Part shown: in pieces, positions 33,464 through 43,697 of the stretch
Layout of the letters: every line of letters begins with the position of its first letter
How positions within the stretch are numbered: position 1 is the first letter of the stretch
Origin: Synergistaceae bacterium
GTDB lineage: Bacteria > Synergistota > Synergistia > Synergistales > Aminobacteriaceae
DNA: 59,235 bases
Assembly: GCA_017540085.1 (NCBI GenBank)
Contig: JAFYBQ010000034.1
Span: forward strand, 1 to 59,235
Reading direction: 5' to 3'
Notes under the pieces: generated by a model
Seen by the model: only the letters and a program-made list of their open reading frames with translations
The model's database searches: none
Told to the model about the DNA's origin: nothing
Position numbers and translations under genes: made by a program

Positions 33464-34213
33464 CTACTTGATTGTTACATCGGGCTGAGTGTTCCCGGTG
33501 AACCTGATTCCAGCGTCATACATTCCGAATGCTGACACCTGCGGGACTCTGAACGTTCCCCGCGTAACCGCCCTCATCCTGAAGCCGTATGACCTCTCGC
33601 CCGTCAGCCTCCCGAAGAACAGCACGATTCTGTCGTCCCTAATGTCGCTCACGACTCCCGTGTATGTCTCCTCATCGCCGCGGCCGTCGTCAAGTCTCGG
33701 ATTCTCGATCTCGAAGCCAGCCGGAAGAAGGTACGTTACAGCAAGATTGTTGACCGTCATGGAAGGCTTCACGCTCAGGACTGCCTGAATGACTCTGCCG
33801 TGATTGATGGGCTGTGTGAAGTCGGCGATGTTCCCGCGCTCGTCATAATATAGGCACTCTACATTGAGATTCCTGCGCTCAGGTTTAGGGGCTGAATTGG
33901 GAACGCCGGTTATGTTCCATGAGTAGAAGCCCTGCCCGGAGCCGTTAGCGTCAATCATAATGTTTGCTGACTTGGGAAGCTCGCCGATATTCACGCCCTG
34001 CGCGCCCTGCCCGGAAGTGAATGTGATTATCGGCCTGCTGTCTGTCTCGGTGTTTACGTGGGCTGTAATGTCGCTCTTAGCCCCGGCTGACTCGACATTG
34101 TAGCGCGACAAGGCGACTATAGCCGCGGCGTTGTCCTGAGTGCTGTACCATCTCATTCCCGCGAGCCTCATTGCAAGCTCTGTAACTTCAGGTGCCTGCG
34201 GATCTGTGTCAAG
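33464..34213 (-). pseudogene. C-terminal segment of alpha-2-macroglobulin, cut off by an in-frame TGA
   Basis: Directly after the TGA at 34214-34216 the same reading frame continues for 14 codons (LDTDPQAPEV and so on) and then through MRLAGMRWYSTQDNAAAIVALS to a TAA at the 33464 end. RWYSTQDNAAAIVAL is the end of the thioester-domain helices in this family, and the rest is the C-terminal receptor-like domain (about 235 residues from an internal ATG at 34171). No frameshift is involved. If the TGA is read as stop, this part could be made only from an internal start and would not attach to the main chain. Confidence 0.75.
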
Positions 34214-37200
34214 TCACATTGTGAGGAGGACTGCTGTATTCCGCGCTTCAGACTCAAGAGTCGCACCTGAGTAACCCGTAGCCCTGCCGATATTGAGATC
34301 CCTTAATGCGTCGGGCTTTCCGTCTGAGACTGCCTGCGCCCCGGCAAGATATATTCTCCCTGACTGGTGAAGGCTGTCGATATTTTCGCGGAGATACTCA
34401 ATCCATCCCAGCGGCTTTTCTCCTGACAGCGCGAGGACGTAAACGGCGTAGGCTTTTGCGGTCATGTCGTCTTTCTCCTGACTGTCATATGTATAGTCAG
34501 GCATTGACGCTAGGAACTCCCGCAGCCAGTTCATGACTCCCGTGAGCATTTCTTCAGGGAAATTAACGCCCGCATTTTTCGCACTCAGTAAGAAGTGAGC
34601 CGCATATACGCTCCCCCAGTTGTAGGGCTGATTTGTTCCCGGCCACATCGCGAATGAGCCGTTGTAGAGCTGCATTGACTGTATGCGGGTGATTGCCCCC
34701 TCTGCGCGTTCTCTGACCTGGTAATCAGTGAAGGCTGACGGGTCAAGCTCGGCTACAGCGTCCGGCACAATCAGGAAAGGCCACGCCGCTGAAATTGTCT
34801 GCTCAAGACAGCCATACGGGTAAGCGTTCAGGAAGTCAACAGCCTTGTTGATGTTGACCGCAGGAGTCCCCGAAAGAGTGAGAGTCCCGGAAATTTTCCC
34901 GCTGAAATTGCCGAACGGTATATCAAGTCTCGTCTGCCCCTCGCTGAATGTCCCTGAGTCGCCGACTGTTACGACAGGCCACGCCGCCCGCACAGGCATT
35001 TCAATTTCCTGCGTGAACGACTTTTCACCGCCTGACTCCGGCCATGACGTTACGACTTTCAGCACCGCTTTGTCTGCGCCTCCGAGAGCTTTTGCCTGCG
35101 CCGTGAATGACGATTTTCCCCCGGCGGAAATATTCAGGTCTGCGAACGAATTATCGAGCATCAAGCCTTCGGGGATGAGATTTACATGTACATTCCTGTT
35201 TTCGTTTGACGTGTTGAAGACTGAGACGGGGATCGCAAAAGTGTCGCCCGGTGCCGCGAATCTCGGTAATCCTGCCTCCGTAACAATATCCCGCGCAATC
35301 TCGATAGTTGTCTCACCCCTGCCGAAATTCCGCCCGGAAGCCGCCACAACAAAAAGCCTTCCGCGCCCGGAAAATTCCGGAAGCTCGAACTCCGTCTGAA
35401 GTATTCCGCGCTCGTCAGGGTACAATACTCCGTCAAACAGCGTCAGAATCTTGAACCGCTGAATATTCCCGTCAAGCGCAAGTGAGTCGGCTCCCTCATC
35501 ACCGCCCGGGTGTAACTGCTCTGTAGCTCTGTCCTCAACGGGTATTAACTGGTCGTAAATGTCAAATCCCTGTGAGTTGAGCTTCTTTTTGCCCCAGAAA
35601 TGATTTAGAAGGTCGGGGACTTTGTACTTTGTCAGACCTAGTACGCCGTCATCAACAAGGGCTATTGATACGTCAGCATTCTTTGAGATCATCGCGCTTG
35701 AGCCTTTGAGGGTGATTGTTACGGGGAGTTTTGCGGACGGCTCTGCTTTCTTTGCGACACTGATTCCAACGTCAATATTGTAGTCGCTGAGGTCAGTATT
35801 GATTCGTGTGAGGCCTATTGCGCGGTGAGAGGCCCACTGCTTTGCGTCAGAGCCTTCAACGGGACGCACAAGCCACGCCGAAAGCCAGACATTTGGCCGC
35901 AAGTCCTGCGTTATGAGAATGTCATATGTGAACTCGGACTCCTCGACAAGTCTGACGTTGCGCGAAATCAGTTTAGCCCCTTCAACCGTAATCATCATGA
36001 GTCCCGCGAAAGGAGCTTTGATTTTGACGTGGGCTGTGTCTCCGAGCCTGTACGAATCTTTGTCCGGGGTAATCTCTATCCTGTCGATTAACTGAGCTGT
36101 TCCGCCGGAGTCCTGCGGGTCTGAGGCGTAGAACCTGTATGCCGCCCTTGCGCTGTCGTCCGAGTCGCTGACTCTCACAAGGTACGAGCCGTAAGATTCC
36201 GGCCTGAATGAGAATGTGCCGAGTCCGTTGCGGAGTGATAATTTCTTCTCGTCAACCTTCTGTAACTCTTCTGTTGACTGCCATCTCTTTCGCCCGTCAA
36301 TCTCTACCATGTTGTAGTTCCATGTTACGCGGTATAACTCTGCTGTAAGCTCACCGGGATTTGCGGGTTCCTCATCGGGCGTAATCCCTGCCACGCTGAA
36401 GGCAATATCATTCCTCACGGCGAAATTTTCCGACACAGGCGCGATTCCCAAAAGCCACGGGGCGGAATAGTACGGGCGGGAAAGAGTCGCGATTGTCCAT
36501 CGGCCGGAGTCCTCCATGACCTCAGTACGGAGCGTAAGATTGATGATTGTGGGAGCCTCCCAAGCGTCTTCAAGTTTCAGGCTGACTTTTGACTTCCCGA
36601 AATTGTCGAGCTTTCCTTCTCCTATTTCACCCTCAGCCCCCGCGAATTTCCTCGACGGGTCGCCGAAATTGTAGCCCTTCCATCTGTCCTGAGTCGGCGT
36701 GAAATTTGCCTCTCTTGCCGTCCATGAGGCTTTGTAGTCAAGCCCGGCACCGTCAGCCCCGAAAAGCCAGCGCGTATAAATGTCCGCCGCGAACGTGTCG
36801 CCGTGAATCAAGTATGGCCTGTGATTGTTCAGCGTAACTTCAATGCGCGGGGGTGCAAAATCTTCAACGTGGAACTTGTACGAGGCTATTGGCTTGTCAT
36901 CATTTCCGGGAATTGATACATAGGCTGTCCATGTTCCTGTGAGGGCATTTCCTGGGAGCTGTAAGTTTGCGATTGCGCTTCCTTTTGCGTTGAGGGTGAT
37001 AGCTTCCTGCTTGACCTTACGGCCTAAAGTGTCGCGGACAGTGAACATCACCGGGAATGCGTCAGGTGTGGTAAGGTCGGCGTTCCTGACAATGAGCTTG
37101 AACGGTGCGCTTTCCCCTGTGCGGTAAATGTCTCGCGGTGAGAATATAGCGGCATCGTAACCGGATTTCAGCCAGTCGCGGCCGGAAGTGTCGAAAATTT

Positions 37201-38806
37201 CGCGGTTAAGCAAATTCCGTGTGAGCTGTATATATGTCAGATCATTTCCCTTTGAGATTACAGCCAGCGCGGGAAGGTTGTCGCTGTCCCATGCTTTTCC
37301 GTCGGGGCGTTCGTAGTAGAAGACTCCTCCCTGATTCGTCTTGCCCTGTGCGATTAATTGCTTTTTGCCGGAGAATATTTTGACGTTTGCCTCATTCACG
37401 CCTCTTGCTGTCGTGAGGGTGTTTACCCAGACAAGCGCGGCATCTTCCCAGAGTCTGACGGTTGCGCCCAAGTCAGAAAGGTTAATCATCTGGCTTGCCT
37501 CTTGCCATTCCTCGCCGTCAGAATCTCTTGCGGTCAGCAGGAATAATCCCCTGTCGCCTGAAGCCATCTCATCAATGGGAATACTTCTGCGGACTCGTTC
37601 ATTCAACGGGAGGTTAAGCGGAATTTCTTTCGTGAAAACCCTGCGGGCAATGTCCTTGTTGAAGTAATCATACTCATCGTTGAGGACATACGGAATATTA
37701 TTCTCATACATTCGCCACAAGTCGAGCTGTAATTTCTTTACGTTAATCATCTCAACGGGGATTAGCCCTTTGTCTAGCGGAGTGAGATATGACCCTGCCG
37801 CCGGTAATGTAATCTCCGTATCAAGATCGGGCATGATTATGGCCTGCCGGAAGTCCTCAGCGAGAACGAGTCCGCCTTTTGACGGGAAACCCTTTCGGAA
37901 CGTAATCACGAACCTTTCGCGGGGCTTGAAGCCGTCTGACCTGATGTCTAAAATTTCGTCATTCCATCCCGACTCGAATCGCACATTGTTCAAAGCAGGC
38001 TCAATGTCAACAAAATTCCTGACAGTCTCCGGGTCAACGCCGAAATTCAGCACGGCGCGTATTGTGTTCTGCCCGTTAGATCTCATCTCCTGAACCATCA
38101 ATTTCGGGTCAAGAATGACGGTCTCGGAAATGTCGCGGTCAATGCCTAAATCGCCCTCGCCGGATTTGAGTCCCGCGGCGATTCTTACGGTATATTTCTG
38201 GCGTGAGGAAGTCTTGTTGACTGGTACAGAGGCGCGAATAGTCCGTGAAGGAAGTGCGCCGTTAATGCTGTAGGGCATTTCTTTTCCCTCCGGGCTGATG
38301 ATACGCATGTAGCCTTTGAGCCTAGCGGGGTCGACTCTCATGTTGAAGTTCAGCGTGAAATATGCGCTGCCGTCTCTGCCCATTGAGGCGCGAATGTCTG
38401 AGGGGGATAATGCCTCTGTCTGAAACCTGAACACCCCCGGCCCTATGGCTCTTCCGCTTCTGTCTTTGAGGCCGTCTCTGAGAGTCGCAGTATAAGTTGT
38501 TGCGTTCCTGAGCGGTGATAATAATTTTGCGGTGAATGTCTTGTCGTTCTGCCAGCGTCCCTCAAGCTGTAACGGCGGGTTGACCTCGAACGGGAAAAGG
38601 GCGTTGTCCGGGGTGATAGATTTTCCGGTCTGCGCCCGTGTTACGACTGACCCGGTGAAGACGACTCTGAATGATACATTGTCGGGTACTGTTCCTGTAG
38701 GGGTGAAAGTCCTGACTCCCGCGGGCATTTTCTGCGCGGACATGGCCGGATTCGTCATGAGGAGCAATACCAGAATCAGCAATATGAATCTGTTATGCCT
38801 GAGCAA
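34214..38806 (-). CDS. Alpha-2-macroglobulin family protein (main part, ends at premature TGA)
   Basis: A 1530-residue bacterial alpha-2-macroglobulin, YfhM-like. A signal peptide (1-23, no lipobox Cys) sends it to the periplasm as a soluble protein. MG domains follow, and the ISPRDIYRTGESAPFKL-type region marks the core. The thioester motif PYGCLEQT is intact (Cys near residue 1333), so a protease-trapping function was selected for. These proteins inhibit proteases entering the periplasm and usually pair with PbpC, which is not in the window. The chain stops at TGA 34216-34214 after ARNTAVLLTM, short of the C-terminal domain, which continues in frame downstream. A TGG-to-TGA mutation, readthrough or an assembly error are the options. 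Confidence 0.88.
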   Translation of the reverse strand: MLRHNRFILLILVLLLMTNPAMSAQKMPAGVRTFTPTGTVPDNVSFRVVFTGSVVTRAQTGKSITPDNALFPFEVNPPLQLEGRWQNDKTFTAKLLSPLRNATTYTATLRDGLKDRSGRAIGPGVFRFQTEALSPSDIRASMGRDGSAYFTLNFNMRVDPARLKGYMRIISPEGKEMPYSINGALPSRTIRASVPVNKTSSRQKYTVRIAAGLKSGEGDLGIDRDISETVILDPKLMVQEMRSNGQNTIRAVLNFGVDPETVRNFVDIEPALNNVRFESGWNDEILDIRSDGFKPRERFVITFRKGFPSKGGLVLAEDFRQAIIMPDLDTEITLPAAGSYLTPLDKGLIPVEMINVKKLQLDLWRMYENNIPYVLNDEYDYFNKDIARRVFTKEIPLNLPLNERVRRSIPIDEMASGDRGLFLLTARDSDGEEWQEASQMINLSDLGATVRLWEDAALVWVNTLTTARGVNEANVKIFSGKKQLIAQGKTNQGGVFYYERPDGKAWDSDNLPALAVISKGNDLTYIQLTRNLLNREIFDTSGRDWLKSGYDAAIFSPRDIYRTGESAPFKLIVRNADLTTPDAFPVMFTVRDTLGRKVKQEAITLNAKGSAIANLQLPGNALTGTWTAYVSIPGNDDKPIASYKFHVEDFAPPRIEVTLNNHRPYLIHGDTFAADIYTRWLFGADGAGLDYKASWTAREANFTPTQDRWKGYNFGDPSRKFAGAEGEIGEGKLDNFGKSKVSLKLEDAWEAPTIINLTLRTEVMEDSGRWTIATLSRPYYSAPWLLGIAPVSENFAVRNDIAFSVAGITPDEEPANPGELTAELYRVTWNYNMVEIDGRKRWQSTEELQKVDEKKLSLRNGLGTFSFRPESYGSYLVRVSDSDDSARAAYRFYASDPQDSGGTAQLIDRIEITPDKDSYRLGDTAHVKIKAPFAGLMMITVEGAKLISRNVRLVEESEFTYDILITQDLRPNVWLSAWLVRPVEGSDAKQWASHRAIGLTRINTDLSDYNIDVGISVAKKAEPSAKLPVTITLKGSSAMISKNADVSIALVDDGVLGLTKYKVPDLLNHFWGKKKLNSQGFDIYDQLIPVEDRATEQLHPGGDEGADSLALDGNIQRFKILTLFDGVLYPDERGILQTEFELPEFSGRGRLFVVAASGRNFGRGETTIEIARDIVTEAGLPRFAAPGDTFAIPVSVFNTSNENRNVHVNLIPEGLMLDNSFADLNISAGGKSSFTAQAKALGGADKAVLKVVTSWPESGGEKSFTQEIEMPVRAAWPVVTVGDSGTFSEGQTRLDIPFGNFSGKISGTLTLSGTPAVNINKAVDFLNAYPYGCLEQTISAAWPFLIVPDAVAELDPSAFTDYQVRERAEGAITRIQSMQLYNGSFAMWPGTNQPYNWGSVYAAHFLLSAKNAGVNFPEEMLTGVMNWLREFLASMPDYTYDSQEKDDMTAKAYAVYVLALSGEKPLGWIEYLRENIDSLHQSGRIYLAGAQAVSDGKPDALRDLNIGRATGYSGATLESEARNTAVLLTM

Positions 38807-38884
38807 AATTCAACAATCCTTTCTGTAAAGTGATGGGATAAAATCAACTGGCTTATTATATCCCGTAAAAATCAAAAATTAAGC

Positions 38885-38890
38885 TATAAT
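38885..38890 (+). promoter_or_regulatory. Candidate -10 of cheV
   Basis: A perfect TATAAT lies 38 bases before the cheV start at 38928. No good -35 hexamer is visible at the right spacing, so an activator or a different sigma factor may help. Confidence 0.4.
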
Positions 38891-38927
38891 TCAAATGTTC
38901 ACAAGCACAGGGGAGGAAGTTCAGACA

Positions 38928-39839
38928 ATGGAAGAAAAACGGAATGTAGAAGCAGCGAGCAAAAAATGGGAAGTAGTAGTGTTTACGTTAGGCAAGGACG
39001 CATTTGCGATAAACGTCAACAAGACCCGCGAGATTCTGCGCTGGACCGGGTGCCGTCCTGTTCCCACGAAAACGCCTGCCTTTGTCGGCATAACTACTCT
39101 GCGTGATGCACTTCTGCCGCTGATTGATCTTCGCATATTCCTTGGGATAAATTCCACCGTGCCGATGGCGAACACAAAAGTGATGGTAGTGGAGTTCAAC
39201 GACATAAAATTAGGCTTTCTTGTTGACGGAGTAGAAAGAATCCGGCAGGTGAACGCGGAAGATTTAGACTCGTCCAAAATGCGCGGTGTGTCATTGAAGT
39301 GGGTGCTGTACATCATCAAGAGGGACGAGCGGAATATACTTCTTCTCGATTACGAGGCAATAATTCAGGAGACGGCTCCGGCAGTTGCGGAACACATGTT
39401 TGACCAGAGCAAGCTGGAGACGTTCCACAGGCAGATAGGACACGTTGAGGATTTCCACATTCTTGTGGCTGACGACTCGCCGCTGTTGAGGCAGCAGACA
39501 TGTGATGTGCTGAAGCAGTCCGGGTTCACGAGCATTTACCCGGTGAAGGACGGAGTCGAGGCGCGGAAGTTATTGCTTGACCAGGGGGAGAATTTTGACC
39601 TTCTTGTGTCTGACATTGAGATGCCGTTGCTTGACGGCCTGAGTCTTGTTGAGACATTGCGGAATGACTCGCGCACGGAGAACATGCCGGTGATATTGTT
39701 CTCGTCGATAATGGTGAAGGAGCTATTAGACCGGGCGGAGAAGCTGAAGATTACGCACGTATTGAAGCCCGATGTGTATAAACTTGTCGAGGCCGTAATG
39801 AAAATCTACCACGAGTGCAAGAAGAACAGAAACTATTAG
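38928..39839 (+). CDS. cheV: Chemotaxis coupling protein CheV (CheW-receiver fusion)
   Basis: About 303 residues from the ATG at 38928, which has GGGGAGGAAG upstream; an ATG at 38895 is less likely. Residues 15-165 are a CheW domain (VVFTLGKDAFAINVNKTREILRW; FVGITTLRDALLPLIDLR). Residues 185-300 are a response-regulator receiver: acidic pair in VADDSPLLRQQ, phosphoacceptor Asp in LLVSDIEMPLLDGL, Ser/Thr in ILFSS and Lys in HVLKPD. CheV couples CheA to chemoreceptors and tunes adaptation. It stands alone here, away from any cheA or mcp gene, facing the prepilin-prmC cluster. It fits the flagellar operon at the end of the window. Confidence 0.93.
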   Translation: MEEKRNVEAASKKWEVVVFTLGKDAFAINVNKTREILRWTGCRPVPTKTPAFVGITTLRDALLPLIDLRIFLGINSTVPMANTKVMVVEFNDIKLGFLVDGVERIRQVNAEDLDSSKMRGVSLKWVLYIIKRDERNILLLDYEAIIQETAPAVAEHMFDQSKLETFHRQIGHVEDFHILVADDSPLLRQQTCDVLKQSGFTSIYPVKDGVEARKLLLDQGENFDLLVSDIEMPLLDGLSLVETLRNDSRTENMPVILFSSIMVKELLDRAEKLKITHVLKPDVYKLVEAVMKIYHECKKNRNY

Positions 39840-39855
39840 AGCCTGCCCCCGTGAA

Positions 39856-40167
39856 TCAGGGCTGAAGCTCGAACGTCATCGGGGGGAAGCTGTTGCGTGT
39901 TACTGTGAGTATTTTGCCGTTTGTGTCGTTTGTCAGATTGTATTTTGTTGTTCCGTTGTCCTCATTTACTGCCTTATTATTTGCTGGCCGTTTGTCTTCC
40001 GGCGTGTTAATGTATTTCTGAGCGTAGAACATAAGGTCGTCCTTTATGCGTAAGTCGGCAAGATTCTCCGTCTGATTTGCTATGAACTCGAAAATTCCCG
40101 TTGTGATTACTCCGAAAACAGCCGCCGCTATAAGAAATTCCGTCAAAGTTTCGCCCCTGCGCTTCAT
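39856..40167 (-). CDS. Prepilin-like protein with class III signal sequence
   Basis: A 103-residue small protein starting MKRRG, then ETLTEFLIAAAVFGVITTGIF. This is a type IV prepilin leader: a short basic leader, Gly at -1, Glu at +5 and a hydrophobic helix. The rest is a small globular domain ending in TFELQP. It may be a minor pilin or pseudopilin of a type IV pilus, competence pseudopilus or type II secretion system. It overlaps the prmC stop by four bases and is last in the translation-factor cluster, an odd place. No other pilus gene lies in the window. Confidence 0.72.
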   Translation of the reverse strand: MKRRGETLTEFLIAAAVFGVITTGIFEFIANQTENLADLRIKDDLMFYAQKYINTPEDKRPANNKAVNEDNGTTKYNLTNDTNGKILTVTRNSFPPMTFELQP

Positions 40168-41012
40168 TGCGAGTCCCTCCTCAGTATAATACAGCGCGGA
40201 AAATTCCCCGTGTCAAAAATTTCTCTCACCGTCTCAAAATCTCCGAAAGTCTCAAGCTCCGTAACCTGCTCAATATTCCCCGTCTCAAGAATTATATACC
40301 CTCCGTGTTTCAGCCGGGAATGTGCCTGCGTCAAAATCTCCCTGTAATATCTCATCCCGTCATTGCCGCCGTCAAGCGCGGTAATCGGCTCAAAGTCCCT
40401 AACCTCGCGCATAAGCCCGGAAATTTCCCCTGAAGGTATATACGGAGGATTGCTGATTATGAGGTCAAATTCACCCGAAACATCAAAATTTGCCCTGTCA
40501 TGAACGCCGTAACGCCTCAAATTTTCGCTGGCATATCTCAAAGCGTCCTCGCTCACGTCAAGCATACAGCCTTCAGCATTCGGGAACTCAAGCAGAATTG
40601 TTACGGCAATACAGCCCGAACCCGTACCCCAGTCAAGAAAGCGGAAGGCATTATCACGCGGAAAAATCATCTTCACGCCGTCAATTAGCGTCTCGGTGTC
40701 ATGACGCGGAATCAATACGCCCGGCCCTACAGCGAAATCACGCCCGTAAAAATCAGCTTCCCCGGTGATATACTGCAGCGGCTCACCGTCAATCCTCCGC
40801 GAAATTACAGCGTCAATCCTGCGTTCCTCATCGGGTGAAAATTTGCCCCTTGCGAGAATCTCAGCATGACTCAGGCCGAGAGCATGAGCCGCAAGCCATA
40901 ATGACTCCTGCGCTGCGTTTGCGACTCCTGCCCGTTTCAGGCGTGAGATTATCCCGTCAGCCGTCAATTTCCTGTAATTTCTGTGTCTGCTCGGCCAGCA
41001 CCATAGCGTCAA
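40164..41012 (-). CDS. prmC: Release factor glutamine methyltransferase PrmC
   Basis: Up to 282 residues. It methylates the Gln of the GGQ motif in RF1 and RF2. The SAM site is [16 protein letters not shown] and the catalytic motif [12 protein letters not shown] is typical of PrmC/HemK. An N-terminal helical domain ([21 protein letters not shown]) recognises the release factor. The ATG at 41012 lies 56 bases inside prfA; a TTG nearer 40967 could be the real start. prfA-prmC is a classic pair in which the enzyme follows its substrate. Confidence 0.93.
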   Translation of the reverse strand: MTLWCWPSRHRNYRKLTADGIISRLKRAGVANAAQESLWLAAHALGLSHAEILARGKFSPDEERRIDAVISRRIDGEPLQYITGEADFYGRDFAVGPGVLIPRHDTETLIDGVKMIFPRDNAFRFLDWGTGSGCIAVTILLEFPNAEGCMLDVSEDALRYASENLRRYGVHDRANFDVSGEFDLIISNPPYIPSGEISGLMREVRDFEPITALDGGNDGMRYYREILTQAHSRLKHGGYIILETGNIEQVTELETFGDFETVREIFDTGNFPRCIILRRDSQ

Positions 41013-42036
41013 TCATCTCGTACAAATCGCCGTCAAGATACGTATCGAGCTTGTAGAGCGTCAAATTTATGCGGTGATCCGTGATTCTGTTCTGCGGGAA
41101 ATTGTACGTCCTTATCCGCTCTGACCTGTCCCCGGAGCCTATCATGCCGCGCCTTTCAGCTGACTGCTCCGAGTTCTGCTTCTGCTGTTCGAAGTCAAAA
41201 AGTTTCGTCTTCAGGTACGACATTGCCCGCGCCTTGTTCTTGATTTGCGAGCGTTCGTCCTGACATGTTACGACAATCCCTGTGGGAAGGTGCGTAATTC
41301 TGACGGCTGAGTCAGTCATGTTGACGTGCTGACCGCCTGCCCCGCTTGAACGGTACGTATCAATCTTGAGATCTTCCGGCCTGATTTCGACTTCAACATC
41401 ATCAGCTTCCGGCAAAACCGCAACTGTTGCCGCGCTTGTGTGGATTCGTCCGCTTGCTTCTGTTACTGGGACTCTTTGGACTCTGTGAACGCCTGACTCA
41501 TATTTCATTTTGCTGTACGCTCCCTGCGAGTCAATCCTGAAAACTATTTCCTTGTAGCCTCCGATCCCGGCGGTATTCGTTGAGCTGTCGATTACTTCAA
41601 TTTTCCACCTTTGCCGCTCACAGAAACGTGTGTACATTCTGAACAGGTCAGCCGCGAATAATGTCGCCTCATCGCCTCCCGTCCCCGCTCTAATCTCAAC
41701 GATAACGCTTTTGTCGTCGTTCGGGTCTTTCGGGAGTAATAACAGCGTCAAATCATGCGTGAAGCTCTCAATTTTCGGCTCAAGCTCTGAGATTTCCTCG
41801 CGTGCTAATGACTCTAATTCAGCGTCCCCGGACTTGATTAACTCCTTTGCCTCAGCTATGGATTTCTGCGCTGATTTATACTCTTGGTACATTAATACGA
41901 CTGGCTCAAGCTGGGCGCGTTTCTTGCCTAATACCTGTAATTCTTTCGGGTCAGACGCTATTTTAGGGTCAGCAAGTTTCCGCCCTACATCATCATATTC
42001 CTGCTCTATGGCCTGTAATTTAGGCTCTATGTTCAT
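40957..42036 (-). CDS. prfA: Peptide chain release factor 1
   Basis: A 359-residue RF1 that ends translation at UAA and UAG. It has the GGQ motif in [16 protein letters not shown], which triggers peptide release. The RF1-type recognition-loop region ([19 protein letters not shown]) lies before it. Helical domain 1 ([21 protein letters not shown]) is typical. The start overlaps the yqhQ stop by four bases, and the end overlaps prmC. Confidence 0.97.
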   Translation of the reverse strand: MNIEPKLQAIEQEYDDVGRKLADPKIASDPKELQVLGKKRAQLEPVVLMYQEYKSAQKSIAEAKELIKSGDAELESLAREEISELEPKIESFTHDLTLLLLPKDPNDDKSVIVEIRAGTGGDEATLFAADLFRMYTRFCERQRWKIEVIDSSTNTAGIGGYKEIVFRIDSQGAYSKMKYESGVHRVQRVPVTEASGRIHTSAATVAVLPEADDVEVEIRPEDLKIDTYRSSGAGGQHVNMTDSAVRITHLPTGIVVTCQDERSQIKNKARAMSYLKTKLFDFEQQKQNSEQSAERRGMIGSGDRSERIRTYNFPQNRITDHRINLTLYKLDTYLDGDLYEMIDAMVLAEQTQKLQEIDG

Positions 42037-42959
42037 GATACTATGCCTCTTTCCATTGCTGTATCTAGTGAGACTAAAGCGACTTCCGCCTGCTTAATGT
42101 CAGGTTCTCTTGTGGTAAGGTATTGTAACGTAAGGAACGGGGCAATAACGCAGAGGCCGATTTTCCCGGATTTTGACGCGAGCCGGATTATCTCGTAGGA
42201 TATTCCGACAACAACGGGTATCAGCACTATTCTTGCGATGACCTGAAGCGCGAAACTTTCCCCGGCGATGAGTGTCTTAACGGGCGAGAATATTATTATG
42301 CTGACGATTACGGCAATCAGCAGGAACGATGTCCCGCAGCGTGGGTGAATCCGTGAGCATGTCATGATATTTTCGGGAGTCATTTCGAGTCCGTGCTCGA
42401 ATGCGTTAATCGTCTTATGCTCCGCGCCGTGATACCTGAAGACCTCGCGGATGTCCTTCCACAGCCCTATAACAGCAACGTACCCGACAAATATAACCGC
42501 CCTCAATGCCCCCTCCGTAACATTCACCCACAAAGGAGTTTCCGCGACAAATCCGGCGAGCCACAAGGGAAGCGCGATAAACAGCCCTCCTACAGCTATA
42601 ACCGCGAGAATGACCGCCGATAATATGTCCTTCCACGTCATTTTTTCTTCTTCCTCTTCAAGTGCGACTTCAGCGGATTTTGACAGAGCTTTGAATCCTG
42701 TCGACATCATTTCGCACATTATGACGACTCCCCGCAGGAAAGGCAGCTTCCAGGGATAACGCTTTGTGCGCGATGAGTTCGGCCATTTGTCCGTAAAGAT
42801 TTCTCCTGAAGGTTTCCTCACCGCGAGTCCCCATAAATTTTTCCCCTTCATTAATACGCCTTCTATTACGGCCTGACCTCCGACGGGTATTTTCCTGTCA
42901 GCGTCATCAGCGAAAAGATTCGCCGTTACCATCAGCCACAAACAAAATTTATTCAGCAA
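42033..42959 (-). CDS. yqhQ: DUF1385 (YqhQ-like) membrane protein
   Basis: A 308-residue inner-membrane protein. The DUF1385 signature [14 protein letters not shown] lies near residue 26, and [16 protein letters not shown] with [13 protein letters not shown] near 190. Four or more hydrophobic segments are present. The start is a TTG overlapping the thyX end with GGAGG six bases upstream. The molecular function of the family is not established. The arrangement rpmE-thyX-yqhQ-prfA-prmC resembles that in several Firmicutes and Synergistota. Confidence 0.88.
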   Translation of the reverse strand: MLNKFCLWLMVTANLFADDADRKIPVGGQAVIEGVLMKGKNLWGLAVRKPSGEIFTDKWPNSSRTKRYPWKLPFLRGVVIMCEMMSTGFKALSKSAEVALEEEEEKMTWKDILSAVILAVIAVGGLFIALPLWLAGFVAETPLWVNVTEGALRAVIFVGYVAVIGLWKDIREVFRYHGAEHKTINAFEHGLEMTPENIMTCSRIHPRCGTSFLLIAVIVSIIIFSPVKTLIAGESFALQVIARIVLIPVVVGISYEIIRLASKSGKIGLCVIAPFLTLQYLTTREPDIKQAEVALVSLDTAMERGIVS

Positions 42960-43641
42960 ACAACAAATCCTCCATATCTCTATAGGGTTTACCGCATGTG
43001 CGCGACTCCGAGCATTTCCCGAAAATGCACCCCGGCCCGGCCATGTCGAAAATTACGGGTGCGACTCCTCTGCATAGTGCCAGCATTCTCCGCGCAAGCT
43101 CGTGAATCTCCCACTGCGCCCTGCGGCAAAGTCTCAGGCTGAAGAAGTGATGTAATTCCCGTGCGTTCATTGTCATAACAAGCCGCGTTGAATGCCCGTG
43201 AGGAAGGATAAATCTTGCGTCCTCTTTCGGGATTCCCATTTCCGTCAAAGCCCTGTAAGTTTCCTGCGAATGTCTGACGGCCTGAAGGTAGAGTGCTTTT
43301 GCGTCCGGGTTTTTGCTGACTGACGGCGGGACTATCACGGCTTCGGGGTCATCGGTCATCTTCACATATCGCTGGCTCTGCTGGCTGAAACTTGCGACTC
43401 TGTGCCGTACAAGCTGATGGGACGCAACCCGGCTGAGTCCGTCAATCCCAAACGTGAATGATACATGCTCAAACGCCGACATATGACCGCTGGCGAACAA
43501 GTCAGCGATTAACCTGCGGGATAAATTCTGCTCCTCCCCCTGCAATAATTCCCCCGCTGTAACATCCCTGTAACATATCCGGGCGGCGGCGGCTACTAGT
43601 GCGTCAGGTTCGGGAGTGTGTGAGAGTAATATTACGTTCAT
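42949..43641 (-). CDS. thyX: FAD-dependent thymidylate synthase ThyX
   Basis: A 230-residue flavoenzyme that makes dTMP from dUMP with methylene-tetrahydrofolate and NADPH. The ThyX motif RHRVASFSQQSQRYV (RHRxxSxxxxSxRY) is complete. Further family segments are SAFEHVSFTFGIDGLSR and TMNARELHHFFSLRLC. It substitutes for ThyA, common in anaerobes. No strong ribosome binding site is visible before the ATG. A terminator of the upstream rpmE lies between the two genes. Confidence 0.95.
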   Translation of the reverse strand: MNVILLSHTPEPDALVAAAARICYRDVTAGELLQGEEQNLSRRLIADLFASGHMSAFEHVSFTFGIDGLSRVASHQLVRHRVASFSQQSQRYVKMTDDPEAVIVPPSVSKNPDAKALYLQAVRHSQETYRALTEMGIPKEDARFILPHGHSTRLVMTMNARELHHFFSLRLCRRAQWEIHELARRMLALCRGVAPVIFDMAGPGCIFGKCSESRTCGKPYRDMEDLLFAE

Positions 43642-43650
43642 GTCTCAATA

Positions 43651-43679
43651 ACAAAAACGGGAGCCGTTATCAGCCCCCG
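43651..43679 (-). terminator. Terminator after rpmE
   Basis: On the minus strand CGGGGGC and GCTCCCG pair with one mismatch around a loop, followed by five T. Confidence 0.6.
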
Positions 43680-43697
43680 CAAACGGTCTGTGTATGG

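Noticed and set aside
34214-34216. TGA in the alpha-2-macroglobulin as a selenocysteine codon
   Set aside because: The position is not a catalytic site in this family, no SECIS-like hairpin was obvious directly downstream, and TGA serves as a normal stop for other genes here (for example dnaJ).
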